A stretch of 35,313 bases of DNA, from assembly GCA_964418095.1 (NCBI GenBank), contig CAYQKM010000007.1, forward strand, positions 1 through 35,313, written 5' to 3'. Under the pieces are notes generated by a model. The model ran no database searches. It saw only the letters and a list, made by a program, of their open reading frames with translations, and was not told the origin of the DNA. Positions 1 to 6,812 of this stretch are shown piece by piece; positions within the stretch are counted from its first letter, which is position 1, and the number at the start of each line of letters is the position of its first letter. A program made the translations under genes and the position numbers. The stretch comes from MWBV01 sp964418095 (lineage in GTDB: Archaea > Nanobdellota > Nanobdellia > Pacearchaeales > GW2011-AR1).

Positions 1-36
1 ATCAGAGAGCCGCAGCCGCTAGCAGGATCAACTAGA
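1..36 (-). rRNA. 5' end of 16S (SSU) rRNA gene, cut by window edge
   Basis: Read on the minus strand the first bases give TCTAGTTGATCCTGCTAG, the conserved archaeal SSU 5' end (usual form TTCCGGTTGATCCTGCCGG). The helix-1 pair CTAG/CTAG replaces the more common CCGG/CCGG, so base pairing is kept. The gene runs leftwards out of the window and only about 36 nt are present. The exact mature 5' end is inferred from the family, not measured. Confidence 0.9.
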
Positions 37-243
37 TTTAAACATATCATGAATTATTTATTTAAAACAAAAAATAATCTCCTTGCGCAATTTTCTTGTA
101 AGAAAGAAAATCACTTCACACATCTCCTAACTATCGGCTTTGAACATTAAACTTATTGACTAAAAATTACAAATAGATGACTGCTTCTACATACATCATA
201 CCTTAGAACTTGATAACATTATTAAGGCACTCATCTTAATTAA
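37..243 (-). other. 16S rRNA leader (pre-rRNA 5' spacer)
   Basis: This roughly 207-nt AT-rich stretch separates the predicted rRNA promoter from the 16S 5' end and has no convincing ORF on either strand. It probably holds the upstream half of the 16S processing stem, but the other half lies outside the window, so the stem cannot be drawn. A small local hairpin-like TTTCTT/AAGAAA element is visible near 92-110. No tRNA is seen here. Confidence 0.55.
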
Positions 244-264
244 CAAATATCTCAAAAAAATAAC

Positions 265-280
265 CTTTATAAATGTTTCG
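265..280 (-). promoter_or_regulatory. Predicted rRNA promoter (BRE + TATA)
   Basis: On the minus strand the sequence is CGAAACATTTATAAAGG: a purine-rich B-recognition element directly before a near-ideal archaeal TATA box. The predicted start of transcription is about 25 bp further on, near 243. The match is among the strongest in the window, as expected for an rRNA operon. The start site is inferred. Confidence 0.75.
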
Positions 281-351
281 TCAATAAAATTAAAGCTTAG
301 CGACGGAAATTATAATTTGAAGAGATTAATTGACTTTCCAGAGAATTATTT

Positions 352-519
352 TTAATAAATTCTCTTACGACTTCTTATTATCCGATAAACGATAAACCCT
401 ATTATGATTACTAAAAATAATATCCAGAATATTCCCCCAGTTATGTATGCTATAAATCCTATAAGAACAATTACAACTAAAACACTAAGAAATTCCCCGA
501 GGTCTGTTGCTATCCCCAT
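352..519 (-). CDS. Small membrane protein (55 aa), unknown function
   Basis: This 55-residue ORF begins MGIATDLGEF and is almost entirely hydrophobic, with two closely spaced transmembrane segments (about residues 10-28 and 30-46) and a basic tail ending RIIRSRKRIY. It starts at ATG 519, has a strong Shine-Dalgarno sequence AGGAGG about 12 nt upstream (rare in this window), and stops at TAA 352. Its start lies one base after the TAA of the upstream mini-ORF, so the two look translationally coupled. The positive-inside rule would place the C-terminus in the cytoplasm. I do not recognise a family. The Shine-Dalgarno site and coherent membrane topology are the grounds for calling it real. Confidence 0.7.
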   Translation of the reverse strand: MGIATDLGEFLSVLVVIVLIGFIAYITGGIFWILFLVIIIGFIVYRIIRSRKRIY

Positions 520-520
520 T

Positions 521-634
521 TTATTTCGTTCCTCCTAGTTTATCTACTTCCATTTTGGTTCCTATTAATCATCCAAACATCATAGCAATCGCAAGAAATC
601 CTTTGTAGATGGCTATTCTGTCTGTTCCTTTCAT
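521..634 (-). pseudogene. Tiny ORF interrupted by an in-frame TGA (37 codons)
   Basis: From ATG 634 the frame reads MKGTDRIAIYKGFLAIAMMFG, then TGA at 569-571, then in the same frame LIGTKMEVDKLGGTK, ending at TAA 521-523. Without the TGA it would be one 37-residue protein with a single membrane helix flanked by charged ends. The final TAA sits one base before the next ATG, the usual operon junction here, which suggests the intact frame is the ancestral one. The AGGAGG serving the next gene is embedded in its codons for LGG. It could be a 21-aa peptide, a nonsense mutant, a sequencing error or a recoded stop; the sequence cannot decide. Confidence 0.55.
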
Positions 635-654
635 ATCTAAAGAGTAACCCAAAA

Positions 655-667
655 GTATTATTTAAAC
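655..667 (-). promoter_or_regulatory. TATA box for the two-gene mini-operon
   Basis: On the minus strand ATGTTTAAATAATAC lies about 27 bp before ATG 634, fitting a leaderless start. Just upstream (671-694) an imperfect inverted repeat, TGTGT(A)TCT and AGACACA around a short loop, could be a regulator site or the end of the upstream transcript. Confidence 0.5.
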
Positions 668-742
668 ATTTGTGTATCTGCCATCGTAGACACATTACTT
701 TTGAATATATTAACTACAAAATCTGTATAAGATATTATTTAG

Positions 743-982
743 TCACTCCAGCCCCTTTTCAAGCCACCTTATATTTTTCCTAATCTCTTTTTCATCAAGT
801 CTCCTTAGCAATGTAGAACAGGATGAAGGCAAATCAACTCTATCTCCATATAAGTTTTCAAAGCATGCTTCATCATATTTATTATATTTCCCAGTAAAAT
901 AAAGAAACTGTCCGCTTCCACACCCTCGATAAATCTTCCCTTTCTCTAAAAAGTTTCTATTCATGTCTTTATGCTTTTCCAT
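743..982 (-). CDS. Hypothetical protein (79 aa)
   Basis: This 79-residue soluble protein begins MEKHKDMNRNFLEKGKIY. It has three cysteines, one within GCGSGQF, an aromatic stretch FLYFTGKYNKYDE, and a charged helical C-terminus. No family is recognised. Support for a real gene comes from the promoter: on the minus strand TTTTTATAAAG lies about 26 bp before ATG 982, predicting a leaderless mRNA. It diverges from the gene starting at 1094 across a 111-bp region. An ATG at 964 would also be possible, but the TATA spacing favours 982. Confidence 0.55.
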   Translation of the reverse strand: MEKHKDMNRNFLEKGKIYRGCGSGQFLYFTGKYNKYDEACFENLYGDRVDLPSSCSTLLRRLDEKEIRKNIRWLEKGLE

Positions 983-1093
983 GCATTAAATCTTCCATTT
1001 ATTCTTTATAAAAATAATTATCCTTCTATATATACCACATTTTCTACAACAAATTTTAAAAACCACCTAACCATAAAAATTATAGGTGAAAAA

Positions 1094-1381
1094 ATGATAA
1101 AAAATTCTGAAGTAGCTATGGTGAATGCTGCAACTTTTGCTCTTGACTACCAAGACAAAAAATATAATGCAGAAGTTGAAGAGATAATAAAGAAATTTAT
1201 GGACGAGCCAGGCTATTTTAACATGAAAGGTGAATTGAAGCTATATGCTATAGCAGCAATAAATGAAATTATTAAAATGAAGGGAGATAAATCAAATAAA
1301 AATAAAACAAACAAACAATTAGTCCAATCTTTTACAAAAATGATTCCACAAATATTAAATAGAATAGATGAAGAAGGTTAA
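1094..1381 (+). CDS. Hypothetical helical protein (95 aa)
   Basis: The start at 1094 (MIKNSEVAMVNAATFAL) is chosen over an upstream in-frame ATG at 971 because TTTTAAAAA at 1053-1062 is a plausible TATA box and AGGTG lies 8 nt before ATG 1094; the upstream extension is low-complexity and lies in the promoter region. The 95-residue product is predicted mostly alpha-helical, with no signal peptide or membrane segment and a lysine/asparagine-rich stretch near residue 65. No family is recognised. It stands alone, followed by a 332-bp stretch without an intact gene. Confidence 0.55.
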   Translation: MIKNSEVAMVNAATFALDYQDKKYNAEVEEIIKKFMDEPGYFNMKGELKLYAIAAINEIIKMKGDKSNKNKTNKQLVQSFTKMIPQILNRIDEEG

Positions 1382-1460
1382 TCACTTTAAACATTACTCT
1401 CACAAAACAATTTTAAAAATTATTTTAATGATAATTTCTCAAGCTAGAATTATATTCTCT

Positions 1461-1607
1461 TCAAAATATTTTTTTAAATATTAATTTAACTACTAAACCT
1501 AAAATCACGCCTATAACACAAAACTTAAGAAAAGAATGTCTGTTTTTGTACCAATACCATTTACCACCGCTTGATAAAACCTGTGTGTTGCCTATTTCGT
1601 GCGAACT
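1461..1607 (-). pseudogene. Possible gene remnant: open frame with membrane helix but no start codon
   Basis: The 332-bp stretch 1382-1713 holds no intact gene. On the minus strand a 48-codon frame is open from just after a TAG (1608-1610) to TGA 1461-1463. It reads like protein: SSHEIGNTQVLSSGGKWYWY, then a helix FCVIGVILGLVVKLIFKKIF with a basic C-terminal edge. It has no ATG, GTG or TTG upstream in frame, so it cannot be translated as it stands. It may be the 3' end of a decayed gene or a chance open frame. The rest of the stretch shows only AT-rich sequence. Confidence 0.3.
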
Positions 1608-1713
1608 CTAAAATGTGAGAGAATTAAACAAACTAATTTTTAATTAATGCTAATAAATTATCTTAGATTTAAACACTTTAGAATATCAGAAATTAGTATA
1701 TTAATTTATAATA

Positions 1714-2349
1714 TCAAGAAGAAAATTTGATAACTTCTAAGCCATAATAAGCAGTACTGCAGGTTATAGTGGAACCGGATAAATCTAGCATCACATATCT
1801 ATCTGTGGTTGTAACTTCTACTGAAACCTGAAATTGTGTTTTCGAAGTTGAAGGAGCTTGAAACTCTCGGTCCATAATAAGAGTTTCAGTTCCGCTTCTT
1901 CTACTAGCATGACGATCAAGGGCAACATTATTACTGAAAATATGCATAAAATAAGTTTCAGTTCCGCTAGTTTTATTTCCAAACACATCCATGAATGCAT
2001 TAATCTTAAGGCGTTTTAAACTGGTATCTCCTGTGTCTACATAAGTCCATTTGTCCCTCATTGGTACCCAGTTTGGTCCGCCTTTTACAGAAGTTTTAAT
2101 CCAGTCAACTCCATCTATTGCTGAGGATGTAGGAGTTGCACACTTCCATTCACTTCCATCCCATGTCAAAACCTGATTTGGTTGGCAAGAGGTAGGCGGA
2201 GCTATCTCTCCAATGCTGTGTCCAAAAACAGAAGGTGCCCCAGAATTATCTAGCCTGAATGCAAAAACTAATCCTACAGCCCCAATTAATATCGCAAGGG
2301 TTATTAATGTATAAGATAGCTTGTTTGAAATATTAAATTTCCCCCTCAT
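1714..2349 (-). CDS. Secreted or membrane-anchored protein with N-terminal signal anchor (211 aa)
   Basis: Residues 1-12 are basic and polar and residues 13-31 form a hydrophobic segment (TLITLAILIGAVGLVFAF), giving a signal anchor or pilin-like leader. A short module follows, HSIGEIAPPTSCQPNQ then VLTWDGSEWKC, whose two cysteines could form a disulfide; I recall this type of module from secreted proteins of related DPANN archaea. The remaining 130 residues look beta-rich, ending in YYGLEVIKFSS. It probably acts outside the cell membrane. It stops with TGA, which is rare in this window. A TATA box lies about 32 bp before ATG 2349. Confidence 0.75.
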   Translation of the reverse strand: MRGKFNISNKLSYTLITLAILIGAVGLVFAFRLDNSGAPSVFGHSIGEIAPPTSCQPNQVLTWDGSEWKCATPTSSAIDGVDWIKTSVKGGPNWVPMRDKWTYVDTGDTSLKRLKINAFMDVFGNKTSGTETYFMHIFSNNVALDRHASRRSGTETLIMDREFQAPSTSKTQFQVSVEVTTTDRYVMLDLSGSTITCSTAYYGLEVIKFSS

Positions 2350-2374
2350 TTTACTTACTATAATATTATGAGTT

Positions 2375-2388
2375 AGTATATTTAAATC
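2375..2388. promoter_or_regulatory. Near-symmetric TATA element between divergent genes
   Basis: AGTATATTTAAATCT lies 32 bp before the minus-strand start at 2349 and 26 bp before the plus-strand start at 2407. Because TTTAAA is self-complementary, the same element could serve both directions. No other good TATA box is seen between the two genes. Confidence 0.45.
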
Positions 2389-2406
2389 TTACTATTTCTT
2401 TAAAGT

Positions 2407-2653
2407 ATGTCTAAGAGAAGCTCTTTTGAAATAAAAAAAAACATCCTTAAATTAACTAAGACAGAAAAAACACTTGCAGAACTTGAGAGAAAGATAAATA
2501 CAGGATTTAATACAATAAAATCAAATTGCGAGGACTTGGAAAAATTTGGTTTTAAATGAATTTAAAAAACATAAAAAAAACGGAAGACCCTTTTTTAAAA
2601 TAAAAAGTACTGAACAAGGAATTATTTTTCTGAATAAGAATAAACTTAACTAA
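2407..2653 (+). pseudogene. Winged-helix DNA-binding protein gene broken by a one-base frameshift
   Basis: From ATG 2407 the frame gives MSKRSSFEIKKNILKLTKTE and continues to CEDLEKFGFK before TGA 2557-2559 (50 aa). Shifting frame by one base at TTTTAAA (2550-2556) continues as NEFKKHKKNGRPFFKIKSTE and ends at TAA 2651-2653. Together the two parts look like a small archaeal winged-helix regulator: helix-turn-helix, then a basic wing with NGRP and a TEQGIIFL end. Removing one T makes a single frame of about 81 codons. The gene abuts the S2 stop with no gap, and the intact length uses exactly the available space. It may be a pseudogene, a sequencing error, or programmed frameshifting at a run of T then A. 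Confidence 0.6.
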
Positions 2654-3529
2654 TTAAACACCCTTGCTTGCACCTTTAGCTTTTTCTTCAAATTCTTCTG
2701 TCCACCACTCTAAGTCAGGAATGTTTTCCACATTAAGTCCTTTATTTTTACAATACCCTTTTGCTAAAGCATAAAATACTATTCCCAAGCTTTTCACACT
2801 TTTATTATTTCCAATAATTATTTTGTCTGCTCCCTTAGAAAAATTATTTGTATCACACACCATTAAAATTTTCTTTTTAACTTTTAGTGTATCTCTTAAA
2901 GCATTTTTATCTAGCCAAGAGTCAACAATAATTGTTAATTCATTTTCAAGGAAATCTGGAAGAGCAGTATTAGTTAGAATTCCTGCAGGATATTTTTTTG
3001 TAAATGTTCTTACACCCGTCAATTCACTGAATTTTTTTGCAGCTTTCCACCCTGCCTGCCTTTTACAAACCAAGATTATATCTTTTGGCTCAAATTTAGA
3101 TAAATACTCTATACTTTCTTTTAATTTTTCATCAATTAAATCTGTATTAAATATTGCAAGCCCGTCTGCCCTTCTTCTATAAACAAAGGGTCTCATCTCA
3201 GGAGTAACTACCTTTGTTCCAAGGTAAATGCCAGCCTTTACATATTCTTCAAGAGGAACAATCATGTCTGTCTTTTTCTTAGCCTTAACCTTTTCTTTAA
3301 GCTCTTCTGTTGTAGGAGCTTCTTCAAATAATTTCTCTCTTAATTTTACAGCTTTCTCAAGGAGCTTTTTCTTTTTCTCATCTGTCTCTTCTGTATTTAA
3401 TGATTCTAATTCAGCTTCTTTTTCAAGCTTTTTTTCTTTAAGAGTTTTTTCTGTTTTTTTAGTTTCTTTAGCTTTCTTAGGCTTTTCAACTGCTTCATCT
3501 TTGCTTTCTACTTTTTTTTGAGTTGCCAT
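2654..3529 (-). CDS. rps2: Small ribosomal subunit protein S2 (uS2) with long charged N-terminus
   Basis: Residues 90-265 match archaeal S2: VPLEEYVKAGIYLGTKV, MRPFVYRRRADGLAIFN, ILVCKRQAGWKAAKKF, PAGILTNTALPDF, MVCDTNNFSKGADKIIIGNN and KSLGIVFYALAKGY. The protein is 291 residues, longer than many archaeal S2 proteins (commonly about 200-250). The extra length is an N-terminal stretch of about 85 residues made almost only of Lys, Glu, Thr and Leu, probably a flexible or helical extension on the ribosome surface. It has its own predicted promoter although it follows rpo6 and enolase, so it may be transcribed both from the operon and alone. The order rpo6-eno-rps2 is conserved in many archaea. 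Confidence 0.95.
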   Translation of the reverse strand: MATQKKVESKDEAVEKPKKAKETKKTEKTLKEKKLEKEAELESLNTEETDEKKKKLLEKAVKLREKLFEEAPTTEELKEKVKAKKKTDMIVPLEEYVKAGIYLGTKVVTPEMRPFVYRRRADGLAIFNTDLIDEKLKESIEYLSKFEPKDIILVCKRQAGWKAAKKFSELTGVRTFTKKYPAGILTNTALPDFLENELTIIVDSWLDKNALRDTLKVKKKILMVCDTNNFSKGADKIIIGNNKSVKSLGIVFYALAKGYCKNKGLNVENIPDLEWWTEEFEEKAKGASKGV

Positions 3530-3550
3530 GAGGATTTAGAGAAAAATTAC

Positions 3551-3562
3551 TTTTTAAAGGTT
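3551..3562 (-). promoter_or_regulatory. TATA box upstream of rps2
   Basis: On the minus strand AAAACCTTTAAAAAGTAA sits about 26 bp before ATG 3529, predicting a leaderless rps2 transcript independent of the upstream enolase gene. Confidence 0.6.
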
Positions 3563-3601
3563 TTCTATTTAATATTTAACAATTAATAAACTCTTAGACT
3601 G

Positions 3602-4822
3602 CTAAAAAATAGTTCTATTTTTCGAAGAGACTATCACTCCTTTTTTACTTAAACTTTTCTCAATCTCAATCAGCCTTTTTATCTTAATCTCGCGCCCTTT
3701 TCCTGTTATTCCACATTTTAAAAAATCAGCTTGAAAACCAAATGCCAAGTCAGCTAAAATGCTCTCTTCTGTTTCTCCACTCCTATGAGAAAAAACAATT
3801 TTTATTCCATTTTCCTTTGCTAATTCACACACTCTCTTTACTTCAATTAAAGAACCGCACTGATTCGGTTTTACAATTATCGCATTTATACTTTTCATTT
3901 CAATTGCTTTTTTTAATCTTTTAGAATTAGTAACAGTTAAATCATCTCCAACAATAAGTGAATTAGAAGATTTTTTTAATAACTTAGAAAATCCTTCAAA
4001 ATCTTCTTCTTGAATAGGATCTTCAACATAAAGAAGATTATAATTTTTAATTAAATTCCCCACATATGCTATTTGCTCATCTATATCTCTCTTTAACACC
4101 GGGTTTTCATAAGCATATTTATTTCTATGATAAAATCCAGATGAAGCTATATCTAATCCTATTGGAACACCTAATTCTCTTAAAATTTCTAGAACATCTT
4201 TTTCATTAAGTGAAGTTATCCAAGCATCTTCATCGTTTTTTTGTGATTTAAAATTCTTATCCTTTTTTTTAAGAATAAACTCTGCTTGCTCTTTTGCATC
4301 TTTATTTATTTTAAATGATTTTTCTGGAGAATTACTTTCAGGTATAAGTAAAAATTCTTGGAAATCAGGTCTCTTGCCGCCTGTCTCAGAGTGCTTTCCT
4401 CCCCCTATACAATTTCCAACTAATCTCGGAAATTTTTTATCTGGTTTTTCTGACAGAGTAGGGTTTACTATTTCCCAAATTTCTTTTTTCTTTTCATCTG
4501 CAATAGCTTTTAAAACAGCTGATTCAAATGCAAACACAGTATTCCCTCCGACTTGCCCATCTAGAATATCTTCAACTCTTTTCAAATCATTATACTCCTC
4601 AAGTATCTCGTCACAGAAATACTCTTTCAATTTTTTTATAGTGATTACATCTTCTTCAAGATTTTTTCTGTACATTTTAACTTCATATTTTCCAGTAGAT
4701 TTTCCAGAAGGAGACGAAGCTCTAAATGTTTTCCCTGAATTAGTTTTTATAGAAACAAGTATAGTCTTCTCTTTTCTTGAGTCAAGAATGCATTTAGCAG
4801 ATACCTCTCTTATTACAACCAT
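3602..4822 (-). CDS. eno: Enolase (phosphopyruvate hydratase), divergent
   Basis: This enzyme interconverts 2-phosphoglycerate and phosphoenolpyruvate in the cytoplasm. Family motifs are present in order: PSGKSTG (usual PSGASTG), the catalytic histidine in GGGKHSE, QEFLLIP, GLDIASSGFY, LLYVEDP, LIVGDDLTVTN, the lysine motif IIVKPNQCGSL (usual VNQIGT), SHRSGETEES and FLKCG. Two usually well-kept motifs have changed: DSRGNPT reads DSRKEKT, and GDEGG(F/Y)AP appears as NDEDAW. Key residues (Ser of the lid loop, His, the Glu residues, both Lys, three metal-binding acids) appear kept, so activity is likely. Length (406 aa) is close to the family norm. A TATA box at 4843-4855 predicts a leaderless start at 4822. 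It lies between rpo6 and rps2. Confidence 0.9.
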   Translation of the reverse strand: MVVIREVSAKCILDSRKEKTILVSIKTNSGKTFRASSPSGKSTGKYEVKMYRKNLEEDVITIKKLKEYFCDEILEEYNDLKRVEDILDGQVGGNTVFAFESAVLKAIADEKKKEIWEIVNPTLSEKPDKKFPRLVGNCIGGGKHSETGGKRPDFQEFLLIPESNSPEKSFKINKDAKEQAEFILKKKDKNFKSQKNDEDAWITSLNEKDVLEILRELGVPIGLDIASSGFYHRNKYAYENPVLKRDIDEQIAYVGNLIKNYNLLYVEDPIQEEDFEGFSKLLKKSSNSLIVGDDLTVTNSKRLKKAIEMKSINAIIVKPNQCGSLIEVKRVCELAKENGIKIVFSHRSGETEESILADLAFGFQADFLKCGITGKGREIKIKRLIEIEKSLSKKGVIVSSKNRTIF

Positions 4823-4842
4823 ATTTTATCAAAAAATTAGTT

Positions 4843-4855
4843 CTTTATAAGGTTT
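4843..4855 (-). promoter_or_regulatory. TATA box upstream of enolase
   Basis: On the minus strand AAACCTTATAAAGAAC lies about 26 bp before ATG 4822, in the 60-bp gap after rpo6. It predicts leaderless enolase mRNA starting inside the operon. Confidence 0.6.
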
Positions 4856-4882
4856 TGTTTATAGACTATCTTTTAAAATTTT

Positions 4883-5281
4883 TTATTCCCCATACTCTCC
4901 AGAATCATCTTTATCATCCATCTCTTCGTTTTCATCGTCAGGATTAGCAAGTTCCATTATTTCACCCTCTTCTTCAATCTTTTCTTCTTCTGTTTCCTCT
5001 CCACTTTCAACTTTTTTATCACTCATTGCAGGAGTAGAATCTCTTTTTAATTTACTCTCTTTCTTTTCAGGGAAAGGCTTTTTTACTGAGATAGGCAAAA
5101 CACCAGAATCAAGTTCTATTTCAGCTATTTTAAGAACATCATAATTTACTTTTTCCAAATCTTCTTCTGTTACTTTTAATAAAAGCGGAGCATTCATTGC
5201 TAATTGCAATGCCCTTGCACCAAGAATTCTGGCTTTCTCATACTTTGTAAAATTCTGCGGAGTGTTTTGTACTGCTGCCAT
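4883..5281 (-). CDS. rpoK: RNA polymerase subunit Rpo6 (RpoK/omega homologue) with acidic tail
   Basis: The archaeal Rpo6 core is clear: FTKYEKARILGARALQLAMN, an APLLLKV strand, then IAEIELDSGVLPISVKKPFP. This subunit helps assembly and clamp stability of RNA polymerase and corresponds to bacterial omega and eukaryotic Rpb6. The core covers about residues 10-75; many archaeal Rpo6 proteins stop near there. Here another 55 residues follow, first basic and then strongly acidic (repeated Glu and Asp), probably disordered; eukaryotic Rpb6 also has an acidic extension, but at its N-terminus. ATG 5281 lies one base after the Rrp42 stop, so it is coupled to the exosome genes. Confidence 0.95.
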   Translation of the reverse strand: MAAVQNTPQNFTKYEKARILGARALQLAMNAPLLLKVTEEDLEKVNYDVLKIAEIELDSGVLPISVKKPFPEKKESKLKRDSTPAMSDKKVESGEETEEEKIEEEGEIMELANPDDENEEMDDKDDSGEYGE

Positions 5282-5282
5282 T

Positions 5283-6095
5283 TTATTTTAATTGTGATTC
5301 AACCTTTTTAAATAATTCTTTCCAAGATTTTTCAACCATTTTAAAGCATTGTTCCATTTCTTCTATAGTGAAATATCCAGAGTTTCCTTTTTGTAAAGAG
5401 TGAATTACTCCATCTGAGCTTCCAATAGCAACTCTTGCCCCACTAATATCTTCTTCTTCTTTTGTTGGGTCTAAAATAAGATGATTTCCTATTTTATGAA
5501 CACTAATTGTAAATGGATTCATTTTCTTTAAAGGAATATCTTTTTCATATTCTCCGTAAATAGGTTTTCCTTTTTCAGAATCATACTTTGGAACTTTTGC
5601 AATCTTCAGCGCACTTACTGCTCCTATTCCAGCAGCATCTAATATATTTCCATCATCATTTATTGTATAAATATCTATAAATACTGTCCAAACTTTTTCA
5701 CCTTCTTTAATACATAATTTTTCAAGCTCAATAAATTTGCTTTCTCTTATACTTCTATCAATTATTCTTCCAACTTCAATTGAATCAAATTTAGGAGGTC
5801 CAAGCTCAATTCTTGGAGAACTTAAAGGTAAAAATTCTGCAGTAACCATCAAGTTTCCTTTATTAGGAGAATCAGGATATGGTTCAGCAACATCCATTTT
5901 AACACCGACGATAACTTCTGTTTTTCCAACCTTAACTCTTACAGAACCCTCTGCTTTATTTGAAACATTTTTTTCAATTACAATATCTCTAAACTCATCA
6001 ACTTTTCTCTTGTCAAATCTTTTTTCTTGCTCTAAATATTTCCTTATTCTTTCTGCTGTTATTTCAGATGTTATATTTATTTCTTCTGCTCCCAT
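5283..6095 (-). CDS. rrp42: Exosome subunit Rrp42
   Basis: This is an RNase PH-fold subunit of the archaeal exosome, which has a hexameric ring of three Rrp41-Rrp42 pairs. Family features include the start region ITAERIRKYLEQEKRFDKRK, GSVRVKVGKTEVIVGVK, AEFLPLSSPRIELG, ESKFIELEKLCIKEGEKVW, DIYTINDDGNILDAAGIGAV and LILDPTKEEEDISGARVAIG. Rrp42 is not catalytic but shapes the active site and RNA channel of Rrp41. The length, 270 residues, is normal. Its ATG directly follows the Rrp41 stop (TAAATG) and its own stop is one base before rpo6. Confidence 0.96.
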   Translation of the reverse strand: MGAEEINITSEITAERIRKYLEQEKRFDKRKVDEFRDIVIEKNVSNKAEGSVRVKVGKTEVIVGVKMDVAEPYPDSPNKGNLMVTAEFLPLSSPRIELGPPKFDSIEVGRIIDRSIRESKFIELEKLCIKEGEKVWTVFIDIYTINDDGNILDAAGIGAVSALKIAKVPKYDSEKGKPIYGEYEKDIPLKKMNPFTISVHKIGNHLILDPTKEEEDISGARVAIGSSDGVIHSLQKGNSGYFTIEEMEQCFKMVEKSWKELFKKVESQLK

Positions 6096-6812
6096 TTAGT
6101 TTTCCTCCTTGCTTAACTCAATTGTTTCTTTAAGTGCTTTTTTTTGAACTTCATATATTTCTCCACAAGCTTTTTTTGCAAGCTCAATTGCTTCTATTAA
6201 TTGCTTTGGCTCTATTTTTCCATCAAGTTGAAAATGAGTTATTTTTCCCGAGTGAGTCATTGAAATTGGAATATCTGTTGGTCCTTCACCCTCCTCATAA
6301 TCTTCTTCTTCTTTACTTAAATCAACTACAATTGTCTTATCTAATTTTCCAACAGAAATACTTGAAACCATATCTTTCATAGGCAATCCTGCATGAGCAA
6401 GAGCCATTGCAGCTGCATTAATTCCAGCGCATCTTGTACCAGCGTCAGCCTGAATTATATTTATATGAACATCAACAACCATATTTTGAAATTTGTCAAG
6501 CATTAAAACAGGTTCTAAAGCCCACTCAGTTATTTTTGATATTTCAGTGCTTCTCCTAGAAGGTCCAGGTCTTATTCTTTCAGATACAGAAAAACTATTC
6601 ATATTATAAGTACATCTTAGTGTTCCCTTTTCAGGATTCTGCGAGTGTTGAGGATGCATTTTTTTAGGACCATAAACAGCAGCTATTGCAATAGTGTTTC
6701 CTGTTCTAAACATTGCGCTTCCGTCAGCATTAGGTATAATCCCCACTTTTGCTTCAACTTCTCTTATCTCATTAATTTTTCTTCCATCAGGTCTCTTAAA
6801 ATTATCTGCCAT
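6096..6812 (-). CDS. rrp41: Exosome catalytic subunit Rrp41
   Basis: This is the phosphorolytic 3'-5' exoribonuclease subunit of the exosome, which can also add RNA tails when run in reverse. Diagnostic segments are FKRPDGRKINEIREVEAKVG, GNTIAIAAVYGPKKMHPQH, RIRPGPSRRSTEIS, NIIQADAGTRCAGINAAAM, and the acidic active-site region DLSKEEEDYEEGEGPTDIPI. Length (238 aa) is typical. It starts directly after the Rrp4 stop (TAAATG) and runs straight into Rrp42, so the three exosome genes should be made together. The catalytic aspartates of the family map to the DLSKEEEDYEEGEGPTD region. Confidence 0.97.
   Translation of the reverse strand: MADNFKRPDGRKINEIREVEAKVGIIPNADGSAMFRTGNTIAIAAVYGPKKMHPQHSQNPEKGTLRCTYNMNSFSVSERIRPGPSRRSTEISKITEWALEPVLMLDKFQNMVVDVHINIIQADAGTRCAGINAAAMALAHAGLPMKDMVSSISVGKLDKTIVVDLSKEEEDYEEGEGPTDIPISMTHSGKITHFQLDGKIEPKQLIEAIELAKKACGEIYEVQKKALKETIELSKEEN

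Noticed and set aside
521..634. TGA read as tryptophan throughout the genome
   Set aside because: All long conserved genes here use TGG for Trp and none has an internal TGA; in an AT-rich genome with reassignment many would be expected.
971..1093. N-terminal extension of the 95-aa protein from ATG 971
   Set aside because: It lies over the predicted TATA box and has low-complexity composition; AGGTG supports ATG 1094.
3228..3521. Ser/Phe-rich ORF antisense to the S2 extension
   Set aside because: It mirrors the Lys/Glu-rich coding of rps2 and has no independent support.
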